NCBI GenBank assembly: GCA_021647715.1
Contig: JAKIUE010000011.1
Span: forward strand, 1-37,456
Length of the DNA stretch: 37,456 nt
Reading direction: 5' to 3'
Origin: Sulfurovum sp.
GTDB taxonomy: Bacteria > Campylobacterota > Campylobacteria > Campylobacterales > Sulfurovaceae
In this document: piece by piece, positions 25,324 through 32,675 of the stretch
Layout of the letters: every line of letters starts with the position of its first letter
Numbering within the stretch: the stretch's first letter is position 1
The notes under the pieces: generated by a model
Seen by the model: the letters and a program-made list of their open reading frames with translations, nothing else
Database searches by the model: none
What the model was told of the DNA's origin: nothing
Program-made: the position numbers and the translations under genes

Positions 25324-26607
25324 ATGAAAAAGAGTACTGTTACCTTAACCAATAACCAAACAGGAGATAGCTACGAATATAGCATATTGGAAAGCACAAG
25401 GGGTTCAAAGGTACTAGATATACGTACTTTCTTTTCAGACTCGGGTATGTTTACCTATGACCCAGGATTTACTTCCACTGCAGCTTGTGAATCTACCATT
25501 ACTTTCATAGATGGTAAAAAAGGAGAGCTACGATATAGAGGCATTGACATTGAAGCGTTAGCTAACAAGCATAGCTATCTTGAAACCTGTTTTCTGCTCC
25601 TTAACAGTCGCTTACCCTCAGAAAAAGAGTTACATAACTTTGACCTAGAGATACGCCACCGTGCCTACCTCCATAGAGGACTGCAAAAACTCTTTGATGC
25701 CTTTCCCGATAACGCTCACCCTATGGCAACACTCTCTGCAGCTGTTACCTCTCTAGCCTCTTTTTATGACGAGCATATAGACATGGAAAATGAAGACGAA
25801 TACCTAGAGATGGCACATCGTATCATCTCAAAGATTCCTACTTTAGCTGCTTTTGCATACAGACACTCACTAGGCATCCCTTTCGTAGAGCCAGACATTG
25901 ATTTAGGCTTTACTAAAAACTTCCTAACTATGATGCGTGCCTACCCTGGAGGTAAAATGCACCTCAGTGTTGAAGGACATGAAGATATCAAAGATGTGGA
26001 AATACGTGCACTAGATACCATCTTTACTCTACATGCAGACCATGAACAAAATGCTTCTACCACAGTGGTACGTGGTGTAGCCTCCACAGGAGCACACCCT
26101 TATGTTGCTATTAGTTCTGGTATCTCGGCACTTTGGGGACGAGCACATGGAGGAGCTAATGAGTCTGTCATAGCACAGATAGAATACATAGGCTCCGTAG
26201 ACAAAGTAAAAGCCTTCATAGAAAAAGCCAAAGACCCAGATGATGACTTTAGACTTATGGGCTTTGGACATAGGGTTTATAAAAACTTTGACCCTCGTGC
26301 CAAAATCTTAAAGGGCTTACAAGATGAGTTACGTGATGAACTAGGCTTAGATACCGAACTTATGAAAATCGCAAGAAAGATAGAAGAAATTGCTTTAAGT
26401 GATGACTATTTTGTTTCACGTAATCTTTATCCAAATATAGATTTTTATACGGGAATCATTTTAACCGCTTTAAAAATACCGAAGTCTATGTTCACTCCCA
26501 TTTTTGTAATTGGGAGAACAGTGGGATGGATAACCCAATGGATAGAATTTAAAAAAGATGAGACATCGAAGATTGCTAGACCTAGACAACTATACTCAGG
26601 AAAATAA
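25324..26607 (+). CDS. gltA: Citrate synthase
   Basis: 427 residues. Condenses oxaloacetate and acetyl-CoA to citrate; in autotrophic Campylobacterota it sits beside a reductive TCA cycle, in heterotrophic ones in the oxidative cycle. Catalytic and binding motifs are present: ISALWGRAHGGANE (His), GFGHRVYKNFDPRA (His and Arg), and DFYTGIIL. The end RPRQLYSGK matches type II hexameric enzymes. AAGGAGC is seven bases before ATG 25324. The gene is a single transcription unit flanked by repeated elements and followed 4 bases later by REP-like hairpins that may stabilise or end the transcript. Confidence 0.96.
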   Translation: MKKSTVTLTNNQTGDSYEYSILESTRGSKVLDIRTFFSDSGMFTYDPGFTSTAACESTITFIDGKKGELRYRGIDIEALANKHSYLETCFLLLNSRLPSEKELHNFDLEIRHRAYLHRGLQKLFDAFPDNAHPMATLSAAVTSLASFYDEHIDMENEDEYLEMAHRIISKIPTLAAFAYRHSLGIPFVEPDIDLGFTKNFLTMMRAYPGGKMHLSVEGHEDIKDVEIRALDTIFTLHADHEQNASTTVVRGVASTGAHPYVAISSGISALWGRAHGGANESVIAQIEYIGSVDKVKAFIEKAKDPDDDFRLMGFGHRVYKNFDPRAKILKGLQDELRDELGLDTELMKIARKIEEIALSDDYFVSRNLYPNIDFYTGIILTALKIPKSMFTPIFVIGRTVGWITQWIEFKKDETSKIARPRQLYSGK

Positions 26608-26611
26608 ATCC

Positions 26612-26714
26612 GTAGGGTGTTGTCCCACGACAACACCGAAACTTGAAATTTTGAAAATGTTCATATTTTTATCTCAGTTTGTATTTTTGGTGTTGTGAGG
26701 GCACAACACCCTAC
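26612..26714. repeat. Pair of GTAG-headed REP-like hairpins, tail to tail
   Basis: Left unit: GTAG then GGTGTTGTC, loop CCAC, GACAACACC (stem 26616-26637, perfect 9 bp). Right unit is inverted: GGTGTTGTG, loop AGGG, CACAACACC (26689-26710, perfect 9 bp) then CTAC. The two heads GTAGGGTGTTGT and ACAACACCCTAC are exact reverse complements at the outer edges, with 51 bases between hairpins. The layout GTAG plus stem-loop, in inverted pairs, matches REP units mobilised by RAYT transposases, though no RAYT gene is in this window. May act as bidirectional terminator. Confidence 0.65.
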
Positions 26715-26738
26715 AAAACACTCCATTTTATAAGCCAA

Positions 26739-26828
26739 AATAAGCATTTTTATTATTTTTTCCATACTAGGTATTGGAAAAGGGTTTAAAGTGGGTTATT
26801 TTAGGTGTTAGGTGGTTTAATATAGATT
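26739..26828 (+). repeat. Copy B of the ~90-bp element flanking gltA
   Basis: Opens AATAAGCATTTTTATT, continues through TTTAAAGTGGGTTATTTT and GTGTTAGGTGG. It aligns by eye with 25055-25150 in the same orientation, about 1.7 kb apart, and like copy A it is followed shortly by TTTTCGTAG and a palindrome. Confidence 0.5.
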
Positions 26829-26851
26829 TTATGCTATATCTGTTGTTTTCG

Positions 26852-26874
26852 TAGAGTGCGGTTGCTACCGCACC
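26852..26874 (+). repeat. Third GTAG-headed REP-like hairpin
   Basis: TTTTCGTAG is followed by GTGCGGT, loop TGCT, ACCGCAC, a perfect 7-bp stem. The head GTAG and 4-base loop match the pair after gltA, while the stem sequence differs, as expected for a different REP subgroup. Confidence 0.5.
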
Positions 26875-26965
26875 TTGAATTTGTATGAAGTTTTTGATTT
26901 CCTGGTTATAAAACTGAGGCGTTGAAGTTCTCTTTCATTTTTTAGAAAAAACGAAACAAAAAATA

Positions 26966-27011
26966 GTCACTCCTCTCGAATCGCTTTGCTTATTCGGTCG
27001 TTCGGAGTGAC
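26966..27011. repeat. 46-bp palindromic element GTCACTCC...GGAGTGAC
   Basis: Outer arms GTCACTCC (26966-26973) and GGAGTGAC (27004-27011) are exact reverse complements. Inner arms CGAAT (26977-26981) and ATTCG (26992-26996) pair too. The local GC content is higher than around it. Looks like a dispersed palindromic repeat; no second copy is in the window. Confidence 0.5.
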
Positions 27012-27051
27012 AGCTCTTTTAATTGATGGATGGGCTATCGCCAACTTCAAA

Positions 27052-27342
27052 CTATTCAATACATCTAAATTGTAAAGTAACTCTTGGATATTTACCTAAA
27101 ATATAAGGACCCTCATTCTCATCCATCTTAATAACTTTAAAATCTTTACCTTTTTGCCTACAATAAGCTGCAGCTTCTTTATATGCATTTGTTCTAATAT
27201 CTTGTTTTCCTGATAAACCTGTAGCTGCTTGATTTGTAATAGAATGAGTACCACTTCCCGAAGCATAGACCCCTGACTTTTCAGAACATCCACTTATGAC
27301 TAAGGCTACAAATCCAATTAATACTAATATTTTTTTCTTCAT
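27052..27342 (-). CDS. Small hypothetical lipoprotein
   Basis: 96 residues. A classical lipoprotein signal ends in lipobox VISGC (Cys19). The mature part is short and polar, with a Gly/Ser/Thr-rich linker (GVYASGSGTHSIT) and a basic segment ending VTLQFRCIE; Cys residues at about 61 and 94 may form a disulphide. EAAAYCRQKGKDFKVI resembles small lipoproteins with a YdcA/DUF-type fold but no family is claimed. It follows the small HTH-like gene by 11 bp and is probably in the nrdA operon. Confidence 0.6.
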   Translation of the reverse strand: MKKKILVLIGFVALVISGCSEKSGVYASGSGTHSITNQAATGLSGKQDIRTNAYKEAAAYCRQKGKDFKVIKMDENEGPYILGKYPRVTLQFRCIE

Positions 27343-27353
27343 TTTTAATTTTC

Positions 27354-27578
27354 CTACTTTACCCTTACATATTGTGATAAGCGAATACCTTTACTAATCT
27401 CAGCATGATAATTAATACCTATTTCTGCTAATTCTGCAATATCACTCATCGAAGAAGTACAATTTTTTAATTCATTTGCATACTTAATTCCAAATAATCT
27501 TATCATGGTTGTACTATCTCCTTTAGGTGCATTATTATACATATCTTTTAATTTTTTAGCTAATTCTATACTAGTCAT
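27354..27578 (-). CDS. Small HTH-like protein coupled to nrdA
   Basis: 74 residues from ATG 27578, which shares one base with the nrdA stop (TAATG); an in-frame ATG at 27596 would lie inside nrdA. The sequence MTSIELAKKLKDMYNNAP, MIRLFGIKYANEL, IAELAEIGINYHAEISKGIRL has three short helices of HTH type, with the last two resembling a recognition unit. Similar small proteins are annotated as HTH-like in other bacteria (from memory, family not certain). The tight coupling to nrdA suggests co-regulation, but a regulatory role is not shown. Confidence 0.6.
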   Translation of the reverse strand: MTSIELAKKLKDMYNNAPKGDSTTMIRLFGIKYANELKNCTSSMSDIAELAEIGINYHAEISKGIRLSQYVRVK

Positions 27579-29947
27579 TACTGACACCCAACACATTCTT
27601 GGCTTCTGTCTTCTATATCTCCAGAACTTTCAGGCGACTGACTTCTCAAATAATAAGTACTCTTCAATCCAAACTTCCAAGCATTCATATAAATCTCATT
27701 GAGGTATTTACCCGAAGCTTTGTCAAGCGTGATAAAGATATTTAAACTCTGTCCTTGGTCTAACCACTTCTGACGAATGGCTCCTGCTTTTATGAGGAGG
27801 TTTTGGTCTAGGTCGTAGGCTGGGGTGTAGTACTGCCATGTGTCAGCTGACAAGTTGGGAGCAACTACTGGAATGAGCCCTGAGAGGTTTTCTTCAAACC
27901 ATTTACGTTTGTACACAGGCTCAATTGCTTGCGTCGTACCTGTCAAGATAGAAATGGAAGACGTAGGTGCTATAGCCATCAAGTAGCCATTACGCATACC
28001 ATCTGTTTTTACTTTTTCTTTTAGCGCTTGCCAATCATGGCTATATCCAAAAAGTCCACCTCTGTCAACAAGTTTACATGCTTCCTCATTTGCCTTGTCT
28101 ATGGGGAAAATACCTTTAGACCAATCTGAGCCTTCAAATGTCGGGTAAGCACCTTTTTCTAATGCTAAATTACTTGACTCTTTAATGATATGATAAGAGA
28201 ACGATTCCATCACTTCATCTATTTTCATAAAATGCTCATTGCTTCCCCACTCGATGCTTTGCTCTGCTAACATCTGTGCTTCACCCATCACGCCAAGGCC
28301 AATGGAGCGTGACTTTTCATTTGTCTTTTTCACTTTTGCAAGTGGATAGAAGTTTAGGTCTATCACATTGTCAAGCATACGCGTGGCAATGGGTACTACC
28401 CTTGCCATATCTTCTTCTGTATTTACTTTTGAGAGGTTTACAGATGCCAAGTTACATACTGCTGTGTCTCCATCTGTTTTCTCTTTGTCTACTATCCAAA
28501 TTTGTTTTCCATTAAGGCTGTCAAGTGCGGTTACTTTTTTTGCTGGTTTTGTTGTGCCGTTGTCAACTGTGAGCATTTCATTTTCATCATATGCTTCTAC
28601 ACTCCCATCATCAAAGGTGAACTGTGTTTTGTATGTGTTTGGACCTGTGTTTTGGAAAATCTCTGTACAAAGATTGGTTGAGCGTATCACCCCTACATGT
28701 TTATTCGGGTTTGCTCTGTTAGCTGTGTCTTTAAATGTAAGGAATGGATTACCCGTCTCAAAGTAAGAACGTAGCATCTCTTTCCAAAGCCCTTTTGCAG
28801 AGACTTTATCCCGTGTGATTTTATCGTCGTTGTTTTCAAGTTCTATGTAACGCTTTTCAAAATCTTCACCATAAAGACTTGTTAGTTCAGTTACTTCAAA
28901 AGGGTCAAACAGTGTCCACATTTCATCTGCTGCTACTCTTGACATAAAGAGGTCATTTAGCCAAATAGCAGGGAAAAGGTCATGTGCTCTACGACGCTCT
29001 TCTCCCGAGTTTTTCTTTAAGTCGAGGAAGTCTTTAATGTCAACATGCCAAGGTTCTACATACACAGCTATAGCACCTTTACGTGTGCCTAGTTGGTCAA
29101 CAGCTATAGCTACGTCATTGGCAATTTTCAAAAATGGCACTATGCCTCCTGCCGCATGTTTGTGCCCATCGATGAAAGAGCCCATACCACGAACCAAAGA
29201 CCAGTCCCAGCCGATACCACCACCAAATTTAGAAAGTAATGCCATTTCTTTATACGCGTCAAAAATACCTTCTATGTTGTCAGGTGTAGAACCGATGTAA
29301 CAAGAACTTAACTGGTGCCTAGGCGTACGTGCATTTGACAACGTAGGTGTAGCAGCCATAACTTCAAATTTTGACAATATGTCATAAAACTTTTTTGCCC
29401 ATGTCTGACAATCAAACTCATTTTGAGCTAAGAACATTGCGACACCCATAAAGAGCTGTTGAGGAAGTTCTATAGGTACACCCTCACGGTCTTTTAACAA
29501 GTATCTGTCATAGAGTGTTCTAATACCTAAGTAAGTAAATTGTAAATCACGTTCAGGTTTAAGATAAGCACCAAGGTCATCTAAATCATACTTTTCTTTG
29601 AGACCAAGAACGATGCGTCCTTCTTTTTCTCCACGTTCTAGATGCTCTTTAAAATTGTTATAGCCTGTAAATCCTGTTACTTTATGATAAAGGTCATAAA
29701 TGAAAAGACGTGCAGCCACAAAGGTCCAGTCAGGTCTGTCTATGTCTATCTTATCAACCGCTGTCTTAATGAGAGTCGTTTGTATCTCTTCTGAGCTTAT
29801 CATGTCACGGAACTGTAGCTTTGCATCTACTTCAAGTTCACTTTGACTCACACGTACAAGACCTTCTACTGCTTCAGAGGTATATTTTTGTATCTTTGAG
29901 ACATCTAAAGTTTCTACTCGTCCATTTCGCTTCACTACTCTTATCAT
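27578..29947 (-). CDS. nrdA: Class Ia ribonucleotide reductase, alpha subunit
   Basis: 789 residues. Reduces ribonucleoside diphosphates to deoxy forms with the NrdB radical. The N-terminal ATP-cone is VVKRNGRVETLDVSKIQKY. Active-site parts include SSCYIG (one cysteine of the redox pair), NLCTEI (the cysteine that carries the thiyl radical) and AVCNLASVNL (the pair partner). The glycyl-free class I C-terminus ends QECVGCQ, the flexible CxxC that re-reduces the site. The ATG has a TGGAGT ribosome site. Followed by the coupled small HTH-like gene. Separated from nrdB by about 4.6 kb, with gltA on the opposite strand between them. Confidence 0.96.
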   Translation of the reverse strand: MIRVVKRNGRVETLDVSKIQKYTSEAVEGLVRVSQSELEVDAKLQFRDMISSEEIQTTLIKTAVDKIDIDRPDWTFVAARLFIYDLYHKVTGFTGYNNFKEHLERGEKEGRIVLGLKEKYDLDDLGAYLKPERDLQFTYLGIRTLYDRYLLKDREGVPIELPQQLFMGVAMFLAQNEFDCQTWAKKFYDILSKFEVMAATPTLSNARTPRHQLSSCYIGSTPDNIEGIFDAYKEMALLSKFGGGIGWDWSLVRGMGSFIDGHKHAAGGIVPFLKIANDVAIAVDQLGTRKGAIAVYVEPWHVDIKDFLDLKKNSGEERRRAHDLFPAIWLNDLFMSRVAADEMWTLFDPFEVTELTSLYGEDFEKRYIELENNDDKITRDKVSAKGLWKEMLRSYFETGNPFLTFKDTANRANPNKHVGVIRSTNLCTEIFQNTGPNTYKTQFTFDDGSVEAYDENEMLTVDNGTTKPAKKVTALDSLNGKQIWIVDKEKTDGDTAVCNLASVNLSKVNTEEDMARVVPIATRMLDNVIDLNFYPLAKVKKTNEKSRSIGLGVMGEAQMLAEQSIEWGSNEHFMKIDEVMESFSYHIIKESSNLALEKGAYPTFEGSDWSKGIFPIDKANEEACKLVDRGGLFGYSHDWQALKEKVKTDGMRNGYLMAIAPTSSISILTGTTQAIEPVYKRKWFEENLSGLIPVVAPNLSADTWQYYTPAYDLDQNLLIKAGAIRQKWLDQGQSLNIFITLDKASGKYLNEIYMNAWKFGLKSTYYLRSQSPESSGDIEDRSQECVGCQ

Positions 29948-30206
29948 TCAAACTCCAAAACTTATCACTAATTTTGTGACAATTATTAATCCGATTCTAC
30001 TCAAATTTACCTTGTATATTTGTGAATTTGTCTATCATTTTTAGGTAATTTATTTATAAGACTTAGTGATAGGTTTGAAAGGATGTATAGGTGGGATGTT
30101 ATGGGGTTTATTTATTTTGTCTATAAAAAATTTTAGGGAAAATACACTTTAAGTAGATAGTTAAAATAACCTATAGATCTGGGATAAAGACCCCAAAACT
30201 ATAAAA

Positions 30207-31535
30207 TTATTTAAATACCCTTGAGAAGATAGCATCAACATTTTTCGTATAGTAGCCAAAATTAAAACACTCACGTATCTGCTTCTCAGAAAGAGATTCT
30301 CTAAGTTCATCATCTGCTAGTAGGTACTGAAGATAGAGGGACTCTCCATTCTCATTAGTGGACGATTTCCCTTGCTGTATCTCTTCCCAAACCTTCATCG
30401 CGTTACCTTGTACTATGCGGTAAGCATCTTCACGGCTCACACCGGCTAGAGGAAGCTCTAGAAGCACTCTTTGTGAAAAGACCAACCCACCAGTAAGGTT
30501 AAGGTTTTTCATCATATTCTCGGGCATGACAGTGAGATTAGCGATAACATTATTCATACGGTGTAACATAAAGTCAGTGGTAATAAATGCATCAGGTAAC
30601 CAAAACCTTTCAGTTGAAGAATGAGATATATCTCTCTCGTGCCAGAGTGCCACATTTTCCATAGCAGGCGTCACACACGTTCTAATGATACGTGCAAGCC
30701 CTGTAATGTTTTCTGTAAGTATCGGGTTTCTTTTATGAGGCATAGCAGAAGATCCTTTCTGCCCTTTCGCGAAAAATTCTTCTGCCTCATACACTTCTGT
30801 TCGTTGTAAATGTCTTACTTGTATAGCGAACTTTTCAACCGAAGAAGCCATAAGTGCCAAGGTAGTTGCAAGTCTTGCATAACGGTCACGATGTACTACT
30901 TGGTTTGAGCAAGGTTCAGGTTTTAAACCTAGTTCCTCCATAGCATACTCTTCTAGCTCAAGAGGAGCGTGAGCGAAGTTACCCATAGCTCCAGATATCT
31001 GACCAACTGCTATAACTTCCATCGTTTGCTCTAGATTTGTTAAGTGACGAGCCATTTCATCATACCAAACAGCAAGCGTCAAACCAAAGGTGATAGGCTC
31101 TCCATGTATACCATGTGAACGTCCTACCATCAATGTCATTTTATGCTCAATTGCTCTTTTCTTAATGGATTCCATTAGCATCTTTGTATCTGCTATTATA
31201 ATCTCTAATGATGCTTTCATTTGAAGTGCCACACCAGTGTCAACTGCATCAGAACTTGTCATACCATAATGAAACCATCTTGACTCTTCACCAAGACTTT
31301 CACTCACTGATGTGTTAAATGCAATAAGATCGTGTCTTGTAATCGCTTCTATCTCTTCTATACGTTCTACTGAAAAAGTTGCATTTTTCACAATCTTATC
31401 TGCATCATCTTGAGGTATCTTCCCAAGTTTTGCCCAAGCTTTTACCGCTGCTTTTTCTACTTCAAGCCATGCCGCATATCTTGCATGTTGTGTCCAGTGT
31501 TGTGTCATCTCTTCTCTTGTGTATCTTTCTACCAT
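30207..31535 (-). CDS. purB: Adenylosuccinate lyase
   Basis: 442 residues. Splits adenylosuccinate and SAICAR to fumarate plus AMP or AICAR in purine synthesis. The signature GSSAMPHKRNP (about residue 262-272) and the upstream TSSDAVDTGVALQ and GRSHGIHGEPITFG (catalytic His) are clear. The C-terminal part carries FSQRVLLELPLAGVSREDAY. ATG 31535 has AAAGG seven bases upstream and starts near a -10 (TAGAAT) shared with the divergent pseudouridine synthase gene. Stop lies 259 bp from nrdA. Confidence 0.96.
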   Translation of the reverse strand: MVERYTREEMTQHWTQHARYAAWLEVEKAAVKAWAKLGKIPQDDADKIVKNATFSVERIEEIEAITRHDLIAFNTSVSESLGEESRWFHYGMTSSDAVDTGVALQMKASLEIIIADTKMLMESIKKRAIEHKMTLMVGRSHGIHGEPITFGLTLAVWYDEMARHLTNLEQTMEVIAVGQISGAMGNFAHAPLELEEYAMEELGLKPEPCSNQVVHRDRYARLATTLALMASSVEKFAIQVRHLQRTEVYEAEEFFAKGQKGSSAMPHKRNPILTENITGLARIIRTCVTPAMENVALWHERDISHSSTERFWLPDAFITTDFMLHRMNNVIANLTVMPENMMKNLNLTGGLVFSQRVLLELPLAGVSREDAYRIVQGNAMKVWEEIQQGKSSTNENGESLYLQYLLADDELRESLSEKQIRECFNFGYYTKNVDAIFSRVFK

Positions 31536-31564
31536 GGTGAGCCTTTACAATCATATTTTTATGC

Positions 31565-31574
31565 TAGAATTCTA
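31565..31574. promoter_or_regulatory. Palindromic shared -10 for purB and the pseudouridine synthase gene
   Basis: TAGAATTCTA reads TAGAAT on both strands: 31565-31570 on the plus strand and 31569-31574 on the minus strand. Expected starts fall near 31577 (plus) and 31562 (minus), before both chosen start codons (31609 and 31535). No -35 boxes are seen. Confidence 0.5.
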
Positions 31575-31608
31575 TCCAAATAGCAGTTATATAAAGGTAA
31601 ATAAACTT

Positions 31609-32541
31609 ATGCCATTCGTTAAAGAAAAGTTCTATATTAAAGAAGAAACCATTGCCTTTCTTTACGTGATGCGTACGCTTGACTATACCCAAGGTCAAGC
31701 ACAAAGACATATCGCTAAAGGTCGTCTTCTTATAAATGGTGTATCCATGACACATACAGGACACAAAGTACAAGGTGATATTGAGATGGTTTTCTTTCGT
31801 CCTAAAGGTACAGGTCTTCCCCCTACTTTTCAAAACAATGACTTCATGGTTTTCGAAAAACCCTCTGGTGTTTTAGTACACCCAAACACCATGGCTACTC
31901 CTTACTCCATGCTAGATGAAGTACGCACACTTGCAGGAGACAATGCTAACTCTACCCATCGCATAGACATGGAAACCTCTGGACTTCTACTGGCTTCTAA
32001 ACACAAAAAAGCAGAGAGGCACCTCAAAGGTTCTTTTGAAAACAGGACTATAAAGAAGAGTTATTTGGCATGGGTAGACGGTAAATTAACAGAGCCTTTT
32101 AGCTCAACTGAGTGTATCAAAGTGAACAAAGAAGGGTATGATGAGACTAAACATAAAGTCTTCATAGCAGAGGATGGGAAAGCTTCTCATACAGACTTCA
32201 TCCCTTTAGAATTTGATGAAGTATTGGACGCGTCTTTAGTAGCCTGCTACCCACACACAGGACGTACACATCAGATACGTGTGCATTTGTTTCACGTGAA
32301 ACATCCTATCTTGGGTGACCCTATCTATGGGGCTACTTATGCTGCTGCTGATGACTACTTGGACATGAGACAAAGTGAAGAAGACAGACTCATATTCCAT
32401 GGAGCACCACGATTAATGTTGCATGCACAGAGTCTTACATTTACCTATAAAAGCAAATTTCATATAGAGAGTAAAGAGGATTTTGTATCTCAAAAAAGAC
32501 TGATACACCCCAAAGGGTTGAGGGTTTTTAATGCACAGTGA
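31609..32541 (+). CDS. RluA-family 23S/tRNA pseudouridine synthase
   Basis: 310 residues from ATG 31609, favoured over ATGs at 31519 and 31561 because AAAGG precedes it and a shared -10 lies upstream; the earlier ATG would start inside purB. An S4 RNA-binding domain comes first (LDYTQGQAQRHIAKGRLLINGVSMTHTGHKVQ, seen from QGQAQRHIAKGRLLING). The catalytic Asp lies in HRIDMETSGLLLAS. Its C-terminal GDPIYGATYAA matches the family. It isomerises uridine in rRNA or tRNA; the exact site (RluA, RluC or RluD type) cannot be told. A parS site is embedded at 32288-32303, where the protein reads LFHVKH instead of the usual LAHxGH. Confidence 0.92.
   Translation: MPFVKEKFYIKEETIAFLYVMRTLDYTQGQAQRHIAKGRLLINGVSMTHTGHKVQGDIEMVFFRPKGTGLPPTFQNNDFMVFEKPSGVLVHPNTMATPYSMLDEVRTLAGDNANSTHRIDMETSGLLLASKHKKAERHLKGSFENRTIKKSYLAWVDGKLTEPFSSTECIKVNKEGYDETKHKVFIAEDGKASHTDFIPLEFDEVLDASLVACYPHTGRTHQIRVHLFHVKHPILGDPIYGATYAAADDYLDMRQSEEDRLIFHGAPRLMLHAQSLTFTYKSKFHIESKEDFVSQKRLIHPKGLRVFNAQ
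32288..32303. promoter_or_regulatory. parS site 1 (inside pseudouridine synthase gene)
   Basis: TGTTTCACGTGAAACA, a perfect 16-bp palindrome identical to the B. subtilis ParB (Spo0J) binding site consensus. It lies in frame as L-F-H-V-K-H codons. Chance occurrence of one exact copy in a 37-kb A/T-rich sequence is unlikely; three copies very much so. Confidence 0.9.
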
Positions 32542-32550
32542 TGTAGCTAT

Positions 32551-32566
32551 TGTTTCACGTGAAACA
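32551..32566. promoter_or_regulatory. parS site 2 (intergenic)
   Basis: TGTTTCACGTGAAACA, exact. It lies 10 bases beyond the pseudouridine synthase stop and 8 bases before the stop of the small membrane-protein gene on the other strand, so it occupies the space between converging genes. Confidence 0.92.
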
Positions 32567-32573
32567 ATACATA

Positions 32574-32675
32574 CTACTTCTCCTCATCTGAACGAGACTC
32601 AAGTATAATCCACGCAACACCCGCAATAGCGACCAAAACCAAAAATCCCAACATAAACATATCTAACATAGGCAT
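32574..32675 (-). CDS. 33-residue single-pass membrane protein downstream of rlmN
   Basis: Too short for typical ORF callers. It starts ATG at 32675-32673, sharing one base with the rlmN stop (TAATG); GGAGGTG within the last rlmN codons gives a strong ribosome site. The product MPMLDMFMLGF... has one hydrophobic helix (about residues 5-26, including GFLVLVAIAGVAWIIL) and a charged C-tail ending SRSDEEK. The pattern of one helix plus an acidic tail is like many small membrane proteins. Function unknown. Strong site and tight coupling argue for real translation. It ends 8 bases from a parS site. Confidence 0.7.
   Translation of the reverse strand: MPMLDMFMLGFLVLVAIAGVAWIILESRSDEEK

Larger units (their letters stand above)
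26608..27051. other. Repeat-dense intergenic region after gltA
   Basis: 444 bases without a coding frame. It carries a REP-like pair (26612-26714), repeat copy B (26739-26828), a third REP-like hairpin (26852-26874), a palindromic 46-mer (26966-27011), and about 90 bases between them (26875-26965) in which nothing was recognised except A/T-rich runs. Confidence 0.7.

Noticed and set aside
26412-26427. parS-like half site TGTTTCACGT inside gltA
   Set aside because: Only the left half matches; the right half is AATCTT instead of GAAACA, so it is not counted as a fourth parS.
29970-29990. TCAC/GTGA palindrome upstream of nrdA as an NrdR box
   Set aside because: The spacing between half sites (7) does not fit the NrdR box pattern (8), there is no second box, and none was found at nrdB.
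30050-30115. Possible third copy of the gltA-flanking repeat before purB end
   Set aside because: Only loose G/T-rich similarity; no shared core such as AATAAGC or a CGTAG palindrome.
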